Shown here piece after piece: positions 6,619 to 14,586 of a DNA stretch of 33,130 nucleotides. The stretch is from RGIG5952 sp045603485 (GTDB taxonomy: Bacteria; Verrucomicrobiota; Kiritimatiellia; RFP12; JAAYLN01), in the NCBI GenBank assembly GCA_045603485.1, contig JAZUMF010000090.1, forward strand, positions 1-33,130, given 5' to 3'. Under the pieces are notes generated by a model. That model saw only the letters and a list, made by a program, of their open reading frames with translations. It ran no database searches and was not told where the DNA came from. The translations under genes and the position numbers were made by a program. Numbering within the stretch: position 1 is the first letter of the stretch; every line of letters begins with the position of its first letter.

Positions 6619-7887
6619 ATGAAACTTGATACAATTTGCATTCAAGGCGGATGGAAGCCTGGTAACGGCGAGCCCCGTCAGCTTCCAATTTATCAGAGCA
6701 CCACTTGGAAATATTCTACAAGCGAGGAGATGGGCAAGCTCTTTGACCTTGAGGCGTCAGGATATTTTTATACTCGTCTTCAAAATCCAACGAATGATGT
6801 TGTCGCGGATAAGATTCGTGAGCTTGAGGGCGGTGTCGGCGCAGTTTTGACATCATCAGGCCAGGCTGCCAATTTCTTCGCAATCTTTAATATCGCCAAC
6901 GCAGGTGACCATATTCTCTCGACAGCGGCTATTTATGGCGGCACTTCAAATCTCTTCACAGTAACGCTCCGTAAATTAGGCATTGAGGTCGAGCTCTTTG
7001 ATCAAAACCTCCCCGAGGAAGAAATCGACAAGCTATTTCGTCCCAATACAAAGGCCGTCTTTGGCGAGACCGTAACCAATCCGAGCGTTCGCGTTCTTGA
7101 TATTGAGAAGTTTGCCCGTATTGCCCACAAGCACGGTGTGCCGCTGATTATCGACAACACATTCCCAACGCCGATAAATTGCCGTCCGTTTGAGTGGGGC
7201 GCTGATATTGTCACTCACTCAACAACCAAGTATATGGATGGCCATGCCTGCCAGACCGGCGGTATAATCGTTGATTCCGGTAATTTCGATTGGGATAAAT
7301 ATGCCGATAAATTCCCCGGCCTTACAACGCCGGATGAGAGTTATCACGGACTGACCTATACAAAGAAGTTCGGCAAGCTTGCGTATACAACTAAACTCGT
7401 AGCGCAGCTGATGCGCGATATCGGTGCGCAGGCATCGCCATTTAGCTCGTTCTTGCTTAACATCGGTTTGGAGACACTTCATCTTCGTATGCCTCGCCAT
7501 TGCTCAAATGCCCTTAAGGTCGCTGAATTTCTTAAGAGCCGCCCGGAGGTGGAATGGGTTAATTACCCAGGGCTTGAGGGCGATAGTTGCCATGATTTGG
7601 CCCAGAAGTATATGCCAAACGGAACCTGCGGCGTTATTGCATTCGCTCTAAAGGGCAATCGCGACGATGCTTGCAAATTTATCGACAATCTCAAGTTTGT
7701 CAGCATTGAAACGCATGTCGCCGACAGCCGTACCTGCGTCTTACATCCTGCAAGTCACACTCACCGCCAGCTCTCGTCTCAGCAGCTTGCCGAAGCAGGC
7801 ATTCCAGAGGGTTTGATTCGTCTTTCGGTAGGCATTGAGGATGCCGATGATATTATCGGCGATTTGAAGCAGGCTTTAGGAGTCTAA
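6619..7887 (+). CDS. metY: O-acetylhomoserine sulfhydrylase (aminocarboxypropyltransferase), PLP enzyme
   Basis: This enzyme makes homocysteine from O-acetylhomoserine and sulfide (direct sulfhydrylation) in methionine synthesis, in the cytoplasm. The 422 residues are typical for MetY. Features seen: the N-terminus TICIQGGWKPGNGEPRQLPI, YTRLQNPTNDVV near residue 52, the SSGQAANFF segment, and the PLP-binding lysine Lys204 in THSTTKYMDGH. The C-terminus carries the family's RLSVGIEDADDII. AAGGAG precedes ATG 6619. The stop overlaps the next gene (TAATG), indicating coupling. A Cys/Met gamma-lyase is less likely given the overall length and the central insertion. Confidence 0.92.
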   Translation: MKLDTICIQGGWKPGNGEPRQLPIYQSTTWKYSTSEEMGKLFDLEASGYFYTRLQNPTNDVVADKIRELEGGVGAVLTSSGQAANFFAIFNIANAGDHILSTAAIYGGTSNLFTVTLRKLGIEVELFDQNLPEEEIDKLFRPNTKAVFGETVTNPSVRVLDIEKFARIAHKHGVPLIIDNTFPTPINCRPFEWGADIVTHSTTKYMDGHACQTGGIIVDSGNFDWDKYADKFPGLTTPDESYHGLTYTKKFGKLAYTTKLVAQLMRDIGAQASPFSSFLLNIGLETLHLRMPRHCSNALKVAEFLKSRPEVEWVNYPGLEGDSCHDLAQKYMPNGTCGVIAFALKGNRDDACKFIDNLKFVSIETHVADSRTCVLHPASHTHRQLSSQQLAEAGIPEGLIRLSVGIEDADDIIGDLKQALGV

Positions 7888-8243
7888 TGAGCAAGCTCGC
7901 TACAATTCTTTTGCTTATATGCTCCAATGTCTTTATGACATTTGCGTGGTATGGGCATTTGAAGAATCTTAAAGGGCGTTTTTGGCTGATCGCGGTCTTG
8001 GTTTCCTGGGGAATCGCTTTCTTTGAGTATATTCTCCAGGTTCCAGCCAATCGGATTGGTTCGGCTTCCGGCATGACCCTGCCGCAGCTAAAGATTTTGC
8101 AGGAGGCTATTGCCCTTTCTGTATTCGTTCCGTTTTCCATCATCTATATGAATGAGAAAATAGGTTGGAACTATCTTGCCGCAGGTGTGTGCATCGCTCT
8201 TGCGGTATTTTTTGTCTTTTGCGTAAAGCCGTCAGGCTCTTAA
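7887..8243 (+). CDS. DMT-superfamily (DUF486) membrane protein
   Basis: This 118-residue protein has four predicted membrane helices: residues about 4-22, 33-50, 73-91 and 95-113. It contains the DUF486 features FMTFAWYGHL near the N-terminus, WGIAFFEYILQVPANRIG in the middle and FVPFSIIYMNEKIGWNYL. DUF486 belongs to the drug/metabolite transporter clan, and its members have no established substrate. Its start overlaps the metY stop by one base, so it is translated with metY. Confidence 0.88.
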   Translation: MSKLATILLLICSNVFMTFAWYGHLKNLKGRFWLIAVLVSWGIAFFEYILQVPANRIGSASGMTLPQLKILQEAIALSVFVPFSIIYMNEKIGWNYLAAGVCIALAVFFVFCVKPSGS

Positions 8244-8276
8244 TTTTTGTCTTTTGTTTTTTGGGGAGTATTTAAG

Positions 8277-9227
8277 ATGAAGGCCGTTATAATTGTCGAT
8301 CATAAACTTGTCTGGTCTGATGTACCAGATCCCGTCCGCAAGGAAGGTGAAATTCTAATTGAGGTTAAGGCTGCTGGTGTTAACCGTGCCGATTTGATGC
8401 AGCGTGACGGTAATTATCCGCCGCCTCCGGGATGGCCCGAGTGGCCTGGTCTTGAGTGCTCTGGAATTGTTCTGGAGGCAGATGAAGACTGCCGATTCAA
8501 GGTCGGCGATAAAGTTTGCGCTCTTCTTGGCGGCGGCGGCTATGCCGAGCGTGTAGTGGTCCCCAAGGGTATGGTTATGTCTATGCCCGAAGGCTTGAGC
8601 TTTGCCGAGGCTGCATCTCTTCCTGAAACATTTGCTACATCTTATTTGAATCTTCGCATTGAAGCTGAAATGAAGGCCGGTGATAAAGTTTTCATTCAGG
8701 CAGGAGCAAGCGGTCTTGGCATCTCGGCAATCCAGCTTGCCAAAGCCTATGGAGCAGATGTGATTACATCGGTAGGCTCAGACTCAAAGGCTGAATTTGT
8801 CCGCTCTTTGGGTGCTGATGTTGTTGTAAATCATCGTAAAGAGAGCATTGCTGAAGCTTTTCGCGATTTCCCGCCAAATATTGCCATGGACTGCGTTTGC
8901 GGTCCAAATCTCGGTGCTTGCCTCGAAAATATGGCGCGTGGCGGCCGTTGGATCGTCATCGCAACTCTCGGTGGCGATAAGTGCACAATCGATATGGGAA
9001 AATTCTTCCGTCTTGGCGTTCGTTTGATTGGCAGCACGCTTCGTTCTCGTTCATCGGAAGAGAAGGCTTCGATTCTTGCATCCTTGGAGCGAGACTTCTG
9101 GCCAAAATTTGCATCGGGAACAATTTGTCCCGTTATTCATGGGACATTCCCGATGCAGGACGCCGCTCTTGCCCAGGGTGTCCTTGATCGGCAGGAAAAT
9201 ATCGGCAAGGTCGTTTTGGTCTTGTAA
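8277..9227 (+). CDS. PIG3-type NAD(P)H quinone oxidoreductase (zinc-independent MDR family)
   Basis: ATG 8277 is preferred over a TTG at 8247 because GGGGAG lies just upstream and the product then begins MKAVIIVDHK. The 316-residue protein has the PIG3 signature NRADLMQRDGNYPPPPG (residues 40-56), the dinucleotide-binding AGASGLG motif (about 142-148) and no zinc-ligand cysteine cluster. Members reduce quinones or enones with NADPH in the cytoplasm. It lies 33 bp after the DUF486 gene, in the same orientation. Confidence 0.9.
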   Translation: MKAVIIVDHKLVWSDVPDPVRKEGEILIEVKAAGVNRADLMQRDGNYPPPPGWPEWPGLECSGIVLEADEDCRFKVGDKVCALLGGGGYAERVVVPKGMVMSMPEGLSFAEAASLPETFATSYLNLRIEAEMKAGDKVFIQAGASGLGISAIQLAKAYGADVITSVGSDSKAEFVRSLGADVVVNHRKESIAEAFRDFPPNIAMDCVCGPNLGACLENMARGGRWIVIATLGGDKCTIDMGKFFRLGVRLIGSTLRSRSSEEKASILASLERDFWPKFASGTICPVIHGTFPMQDAALAQGVLDRQENIGKVVLVL

Positions 9228-9244
9228 AGACTCAATTTACCGAT

Positions 9245-10180
9245 ATGAGATTTCAAATGAAGCAATTTGATTTTATAGGCCTCGGTTTTTGCTCAAATGA
9301 CCATCTTGCAGTTTTACCTTTTATCCCAATGGATACAAAGGTAAAGATGATTTCACATGCAATTATGGGTGGTGGCCCCGCGGCAAACTCAACCGCCGGC
9401 GCCGCAACGCTCGGCCTTTCAGCGGCTTTTGCAGGAACGGTAGGCGATGATGCTGACGGAAGAATGATTCTTGAGGATTTTGCCAGACAAGGAGTCGATA
9501 CCTCGATGGTAAAAGTCCGCAAGGGCGCTACAAGTGCAATAGCCTATCTTTGGATTGAAGAGCAAACAGGAAATAGGTCATGTGCGTGGACACGCGAAGG
9601 CCTTGACGAGCTTACCGAAGATGAGATTTGCCCAGAAGTAATCGCTTCAGCCCGAATTCTTCATCTTGACGGTCATAATGCCGCCGGTGCGATTGCCGCC
9701 GCCAAGGTGGCACGCGATTCCGGTGTTATCGTCAACTATGATGCAGGCACCCTTCGAGATGGCACAGAAGAGCTTTTGCCGTTGGCCGATATTATGATAT
9801 GCTCCGAAGAGTTTATTCAAAAGCTCACCGGCTTAAATGATACCGAACGCGCCGTACGCGAGGTCTGGGCAAAGTACCATCCAAAAGTATGCGGAGCTAC
9901 AATGGGTAAGCGTGGCTCAATGTGCTTTAACGGTAACGACTTTGTCAAATGCCCAACCTTTGAGACCGAGAAGGTCGTTGACACCACAGGCTGTGGCGAT
10001 CTCTTCCATACAGGCTTTGCCGTCCGTTATCTTGAAACCCAAGACCTAATGGAATGCCAGCGCTTCGGTGCCGCAGTCTCCTCACTCAAGTGCCGTGGAC
10101 TTTCAGGGCGTCCTCCAAGTGCGCCTACCAGAGCCGAAGTCGAGGCATTTCTCGCTACGGCAAAGCCGCTTATTGTTTAA
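9245..10180 (+). CDS. PfkB-family carbohydrate kinase
   Basis: This is a sugar or nucleoside kinase of the ribokinase fold, 311 residues. Motifs seen are MGGGPAANST (41-50), a substrate-binding segment, and the C-terminal DTTGCGD (246-252) with catalytic Asp252; alanine is more usual at the Cys position. The start is uncertain: ATG 9245 or ATG 9257, the latter giving the more family-like MKQFDFIGLGF. The substrate cannot be read from sequence. The neighbours (COG2407-type isomerase, GH30 enzyme and IolB homologue) suggest a keto-sugar or deoxy-gluconate made by the preceding steps. It follows the oxidoreductase by 17 bp. Confidence 0.88.
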   Translation: MRFQMKQFDFIGLGFCSNDHLAVLPFIPMDTKVKMISHAIMGGGPAANSTAGAATLGLSAAFAGTVGDDADGRMILEDFARQGVDTSMVKVRKGATSAIAYLWIEEQTGNRSCAWTREGLDELTEDEICPEVIASARILHLDGHNAAGAIAAAKVARDSGVIVNYDAGTLRDGTEELLPLADIMICSEEFIQKLTGLNDTERAVREVWAKYHPKVCGATMGKRGSMCFNGNDFVKCPTFETEKVVDTTGCGDLFHTGFAVRYLETQDLMECQRFGAAVSSLKCRGLSGRPPSAPTRAEVEAFLATAKPLIV

Positions 10181-10220
10181 TTTTAGATAACCGATCAACC
10201 GTTGTTACAAAGGAGAAAAT

Positions 10221-11597
10221 ATGGCTTCAACATTCAAAATCGGATATTTGCCTTTAAGCAAAGTCAATTGGACAAATGACACTCTTGAGTCAGCGCGCGA
10301 AAATGCCTTGTCGTTCTTAAAGACCCTCCCCGATGTTGAGGTAATTGGCCCAGACCACATGCTCACACTCGAAGAAGAGGCTGTAGAGCTTTTAGAGCAG
10401 TTTGAGAAAGACCGCCCTGATCTGATTATCACCCATTTTATGACCTTCTCTTTAGGCGTTGTTCCTCCGATGTTTGCTCAACGCCTTGGCAATATACCGG
10501 TCATACTCTGGTCGATGAAGGAGCCCGATCCAAAGGGCGGCCGCTTGCAGAACAACTCCTTCTGCGCTGCGAATATGAATGCCCACCACATGTATCGCTT
10601 GCATATCCCTTATTTCCATGTCCATGCCGAACCCGGCTCTGAAGATGCAGCGAAACAGCTGACGAGCGCAATCAATGTCGCTAAAGCGATGAAGATGCTT
10701 GGCCGTATGCGTATTGGCCTCATTGGCGGCCGTGTCCCTGGCTTCTATACCAGCAGCTACTCAGAGATGCTTCTTCGCCGTTCACTTGGCCCTGAGGTAA
10801 AGCTCATCACCGAGCATGAGGTCTTCACAGCAGCAAACAATCTCAGCGATGATGAATACAAAAAGGCAGAAGCCGATATTCTTTCAGACGCCCAGTGCCA
10901 TCCAACAGACGGTCCTCGAGGAGATCAGTTTGAAAAGGCAGTCCGCCTCTATGGCGCAATTGTAAAGACCAAAGAAAAGTTCATGGTTGATACTTTGGCG
11001 ATGCGTTGCTGGCCCGAGGTTATCCTCAATGAATTTTACGGTATTGCCGTTTGTTCAACAATGGGTCATCTTACCAATCATGGTCATGTCTGCGCTTGCG
11101 AGGGTGATGTCTATGGTGCCGTTATGATGCGCGTCGGACAGGAAATTTCACAAGAGAAGCCCTTCTTCTGCGACCTCATTATCTGCGAAGGCGATTACGG
11201 CGTTGCATGGCATTGCGGAGCCGCTCCTTGCTCAATCTGCAAAGAAGGCTCCAAGCCCGAGCTTCATTGTTCTGCAACAGTTGAAGGCGGCGGAGTTAAG
11301 GGACTGACCAACGAGTTCCCGTTAAAGTCTGGCAGAGTCACGCTTGCCCGCCTTGGCGAAAAGCGCGACGGCGACGGTTACAGAATGCTAGTCTGCACAG
11401 CCGACGGCCTTGATACCGACCTCTTTGTCAGAGGCAATCCTCTTAAGATCAGGTTTGATGCAGGGTGCGATACCGTCCGCAAAGAGCTTATCGAAAACGG
11501 CTGGGAGCATCACTTTGTCTTAATCTATGGCGACCATGCCGATGAGCTGTCCGCATTCTGCCGCAATATGGATATCGAGTTTCATCTTGTTAAATAA
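10221..11597 (+). CDS. L-fucose/L-arabinose isomerase-like protein (COG2407)
   Basis: This 458-residue protein matches the fucose/arabinose isomerase superfamily: an N-terminal Rossmann-like half (DLIITHFMTFSLGVVP, about 67-82), a GRMRIGLIGGRVPGF segment (161-175) typical of the family, and a C-terminal catalytic half with ACEGDVYGA (292-300; Glu294/Asp296 candidate metal ligands) and VAWHCG (328-333; His331 candidate ligand). Such enzymes interconvert aldoses and ketoses with Mn2+. The substrate is unknown; this subgroup is often not a true fucose isomerase. It sits between kinase and GH30. AAAGGAG precedes the start. Confidence 0.83.
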   Translation: MASTFKIGYLPLSKVNWTNDTLESARENALSFLKTLPDVEVIGPDHMLTLEEEAVELLEQFEKDRPDLIITHFMTFSLGVVPPMFAQRLGNIPVILWSMKEPDPKGGRLQNNSFCAANMNAHHMYRLHIPYFHVHAEPGSEDAAKQLTSAINVAKAMKMLGRMRIGLIGGRVPGFYTSSYSEMLLRRSLGPEVKLITEHEVFTAANNLSDDEYKKAEADILSDAQCHPTDGPRGDQFEKAVRLYGAIVKTKEKFMVDTLAMRCWPEVILNEFYGIAVCSTMGHLTNHGHVCACEGDVYGAVMMRVGQEISQEKPFFCDLIICEGDYGVAWHCGAAPCSICKEGSKPELHCSATVEGGGVKGLTNEFPLKSGRVTLARLGEKRDGDGYRMLVCTADGLDTDLFVRGNPLKIRFDAGCDTVRKELIENGWEHHFVLIYGDHADELSAFCRNMDIEFHLVK

Positions 11598-11608
11598 GGC
11601 ACTTTGAA

Positions 11609-13006
11609 ATGATTGATTTGGATTTGAAAATTTCTGATGCGTTTGTTGCGTCCGAAGGAGGGGAGCTGCTCCGACTTTTTCAGTCAACTCCCGAAAAAGA
11701 CTTTCGTGAAATCGCAACTACGGGTTTTTCTATCCATTCATATCCAGCATCGCCGGCTTTAGATGTCGATAAGGCCATTGAAAAGCATGAATTTCTAGGC
11801 CTGGGAGCATCGCTCACAGATGCCTCCGCCTGGGTTCTTGCCAATATGCCGCAAGATAAACGGGAGAAACTCTTAAAAGAACTCTTTACTTGCGAAGGCT
11901 GCAACCTCAGCGTAATCCGCCTTAATATCGGAGCAAGCGATTACTCAACATGTCTTTACACCTACAACGATAATGCCGGTGATGAAGAAATGAAGAGCTT
12001 TTCGCTCGCTCACGATGAAGCTCATTTGATTCCAATGGCGCAAGCCATAAAAACCATACGCCCAGATACATTTTTCTTTGCGTCACCGTGGAGTCCGCCA
12101 GCATGGATGAAAGATTCCGGCTTGCTCATCTCAGGCTCGTTGAAAGACGAAGCGATGTCGGCTTATGCAAATTATTTTGTAAAGTATTTGCAAGGCTACA
12201 GGCAAAAAGGAATTGAGATAGATGCCGTCACACCTCAAAATGAGACAATGTGCGACACAGGAGGGCAATATCCATGCTGCGTATACTCCGCAAATCAAGA
12301 AGGTGTCTTTATCAGAGATTATCTTTCTCCAGCATTGAAAAAAGCCTCTCTCTCAACAAAAATTTGGGCGCATGACCACGATCCGGACATTAACGGAATC
12401 GAGCGCGTAAAAGAGTTACTCTCAATGCCGGAGATGAGCAATACCATAGATGGCGTAGCTTGGCATTGCTACACATCGGCAGAAGCATCTAATAATTTGA
12501 AAGAAGTTCGCACGGAATATCCGTCCATGCCCTTTTATCATACCGAAAATGGACCCCACATAATTCGCAACGAGCGAACCGAAATGTGGTGGGCGCAAAA
12601 AGTCTTTGGTATGATGCAAAACGGCTGCTCACTCTTTACCTCATGGAATCTTTGCCTTGATGAGCTTGGAACACCTGCTACAGGCTCACATCTTTGCGGA
12701 GGATTCACGGTTGTTGACTCTGACACACACGAAGTAACATATTCACCGCAATATCGACTTTTCCGCCATATCGGCCCCTTCGTAAAGCGAGGTGCCCGTA
12801 TTTTGGAGGTTGAGGGATTCCGCGACGGTACCGAGTTGATACTCTTTCGTAATCCCGACGGCGTCCATGTCCTTGTCGTCGTTTGCGACGGTGAACTTGT
12901 CCGCAAGATTCAACGCAAACGAATAGTCATCAAGTACAAAGGTCTCTACAAGTCATTGCCGCTTCCGGGCGGTCAACCATCAGTTTCGACATTATTATTC
13001 AAGTGA
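11609..13006 (+). CDS. GH30 family glycoside hydrolase (glucosylceramidase-like), cytoplasmic
   Basis: This 465-residue retaining beta-glycosidase has the GH30 layout: an N-terminal GLGASLTDASAW segment (64-75), ASPWSPPAWMK (158-168), acid/base Glu212 in TPQNE, and nucleophile Glu313 in FYHTENGPH, in a (beta/alpha)8 barrel with a C-terminal beta region. No signal peptide is visible, so it should act on glycosides already imported. Known GH30 activities include beta-glucosidase, beta-xylosidase, beta-fucosidase and glucosylceramidase; which applies is unknown. It begins 11 bp after the isomerase stop and ends 11 bp before the IolB homologue, so it is co-transcribed. Confidence 0.88.
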   Translation: MIDLDLKISDAFVASEGGELLRLFQSTPEKDFREIATTGFSIHSYPASPALDVDKAIEKHEFLGLGASLTDASAWVLANMPQDKREKLLKELFTCEGCNLSVIRLNIGASDYSTCLYTYNDNAGDEEMKSFSLAHDEAHLIPMAQAIKTIRPDTFFFASPWSPPAWMKDSGLLISGSLKDEAMSAYANYFVKYLQGYRQKGIEIDAVTPQNETMCDTGGQYPCCVYSANQEGVFIRDYLSPALKKASLSTKIWAHDHDPDINGIERVKELLSMPEMSNTIDGVAWHCYTSAEASNNLKEVRTEYPSMPFYHTENGPHIIRNERTEMWWAQKVFGMMQNGCSLFTSWNLCLDELGTPATGSHLCGGFTVVDSDTHEVTYSPQYRLFRHIGPFVKRGARILEVEGFRDGTELILFRNPDGVHVLVVVCDGELVRKIQRKRIVIKYKGLYKSLPLPGGQPSVSTLLFK

Positions 13007-13017
13007 AAGGAAAATGA

Positions 13018-13815
13018 ATGAACCTGAAAATCTCAATTAAGCCAGAGCAAGGCTATAACAAAGTTTTTGATCTCGGTGAGTACGGCATGAAGCTTACAAA
13101 GTTCGGCGTGCTCAAGCTCGCTAAGGATACCACCTACGAAGGTGATAGCGAAGAGAATGAATTGGCCATCGTTTTAATCGGCGGCAACTTCTCGGCAAAG
13201 GGAGAAGGATGGGAGTTCTCAGTTGAAAATGGCCGCAAAAGCCCCTTTACCGGCAAGCCTCACTGCCTCTATCTCCCCCGCCATACAAAGTACACAATCA
13301 CGGCACTCTCCGATGTCGAGCTTGCGGTAAACTCATCTCCTGCAACACGCGATACAGCCAAGCCCACACTTATCAGACCCGAGGATACAAGACACCTTGC
13401 ACTCGGCAAAGATAATTGGACGCGTACCAGTGAAATCATCCTTGATGAAACCTTTGACAGCGAACATTTCTACATCGGTGAAGGTATGATTCCTTCAGGC
13501 AACTGGTCTGGTTATCCCAGCCATCGCCACGACGAGAATAATCCACCTGCCGAGCTAGATATGGAAGAGACCTACTTCTATCTCTTCGATCCGCCTCAAG
13601 GCTTCGGCTTCCAAAGCGTTTACAAACCTGATGGCTCACTCAATGAAGCATATAGAGTGCAAAGCTACGATACGGTAGCCATCGCCGAAGGATATCATCC
13701 TCTCGTTGGTGCTCCTGGTTATCAAATGTATTACCTTTGGGTGATGACCGGTGCGGAAGGCCGCGGCTTGATATCTTCTATGGATCCTGCTCACGCTTGG
13801 GTCAAGAATAGCTAA
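13018..13815 (+). CDS. 5-deoxy-glucuronate isomerase family protein (IolB-like cupin)
   Basis: IolB converts 5-deoxy-D-glucuronate to 2-deoxy-5-keto-D-gluconate in myo-inositol catabolism. The 265-residue product has the family's metal-site segment YPSHRHDENNPPAELDMEE (167-185) with His169, His171, Glu184 and a later His227 in GYHPLVGAPGY as likely ligands. It is near the usual IolB length. No other inositol gene (iolA, iolD, iolE, iolG or iolJ) is nearby, so the symbol is withheld and its substrate may be an analogous keto- or deoxy-uronate. It is the last gene of the operon, followed by a strong hairpin terminator. Confidence 0.85.
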   Translation: MNLKISIKPEQGYNKVFDLGEYGMKLTKFGVLKLAKDTTYEGDSEENELAIVLIGGNFSAKGEGWEFSVENGRKSPFTGKPHCLYLPRHTKYTITALSDVELAVNSSPATRDTAKPTLIRPEDTRHLALGKDNWTRTSEIILDETFDSEHFYIGEGMIPSGNWSGYPSHRHDENNPPAELDMEETYFYLFDPPQGFGFQSVYKPDGSLNEAYRVQSYDTVAIAEGYHPLVGAPGYQMYYLWVMTGAEGRGLISSMDPAHAWVKNS

Positions 13816-13844
13816 CCGTCGCAATTAGCAGCATTCACCATAAC

Positions 13845-13888
13845 AAATATACGCCATTGCTTAAAGCATTGGCGTATATTTTTATTTT
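13845..13888 (+). terminator. Rho-independent terminator of the metY operon
   Basis: AAATATACGCCA (13845-13856) pairs with TGGCGTATATTT (13870-13881), with further pairing in the loop, followed by TTATTTTA. It lies 30 bp after the IolB stop and ends the seven-gene plus-strand unit. Confidence 0.85.
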
Positions 13889-13940
13889 ACCGCAAAGAAT
13901 GAAGAGATTTTTTAGTGTGCTGGTATCAGTGGGGGTTACT

Positions 13941-14564
13941 TTAGGCTTGGAATAGGAAGCCTTTGACGCCGCTTAGGATTAGTTGAGCCGCTAATGATGA
14001 TAAAATGAGACCTGTGATTTTGCTTAAAATTTCAATTATTCTGTGACCAAATTTTTCCTCCAGGGTGTTTGCCAAGTAGAGCATTGTCCATAAAACCAGG
14101 CAGGCTGTTGCCATTGCCGCTACACAAGAGAGCTTTTCGGCAATTGTTTTGAGTTCTGTACCCATAACGAGAATCGTACCAATTGTTGCCGGTCCTACAA
14201 TTATCGGCAATGCCATTGGAACAACGGCAATGTCTTCATCTGTCGGAATGTTTGCTTCGACGGCGCGCCCTTTTACGAGGCCGATTCCCGAGAGCAGTAG
14301 AATCGTTCCCACGCCGACCCTGAAGGCGTCTAGCGTGACTCCAAAGATTGAGAAGATTGCGTTGCCGATAAAGAGCAGTATCACACTTATTATAAAGGCT
14401 GCACGCATTACTCTTTTTGATAGTTTTTTTCTGTTTTCTTCGGTATATTCGGCGGTCATACACAAGAACATTGACAGAGCGAAAAACGGTGTGTAGAGGA
14501 AGAAGAATTTTAGGGCGTTTACATAGTAGATGTGCCAGCAGTTTAGCAGAATTTCTGTGTTCAT
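13941..14564 (-). CDS. MarC family integral membrane protein
   Basis: ATG 14564 is chosen because AAAGGA is upstream and the product then starts MNTEILLNCWHIYYVNAL; an earlier in-frame start would overlap the helicase gene. The 207 residues form six predicted helices, the family's normal number, with the MarC pattern VPMALPIIVGPATIGTILVMG (periplasm/membrane). Members have no proven function; the original link to multiple antibiotic resistance was not upheld. It follows the SNF2 gene by 22 bp and is last in the sigma-factor unit. Confidence 0.88.
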   Translation of the reverse strand: MNTEILLNCWHIYYVNALKFFFLYTPFFALSMFLCMTAEYTEENRKKLSKRVMRAAFIISVILLFIGNAIFSIFGVTLDAFRVGVGTILLLSGIGLVKGRAVEANIPTDEDIAVVPMALPIIVGPATIGTILVMGTELKTIAEKLSCVAAMATACLVLWTMLYLANTLEEKFGHRIIEILSKITGLILSSLAAQLILSGVKGFLFQA

Positions 14565-14586
14565 GGGTGTCCTTTGCGCAAAATGG

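Noticed and set aside
9837..10257. Short plus-strand frames across the kinase gene end
   Set aside because: Out of frame with the kinase, with no ribosome sites or protein-like composition.
9245..13815. A myo-inositol catabolic operon because of the IolB homologue
   Set aside because: No iolG, iolE, iolD, iolC-specific or iolJ-type genes are nearby, and GH30 and a fucose-isomerase-like gene are not part of that pathway.
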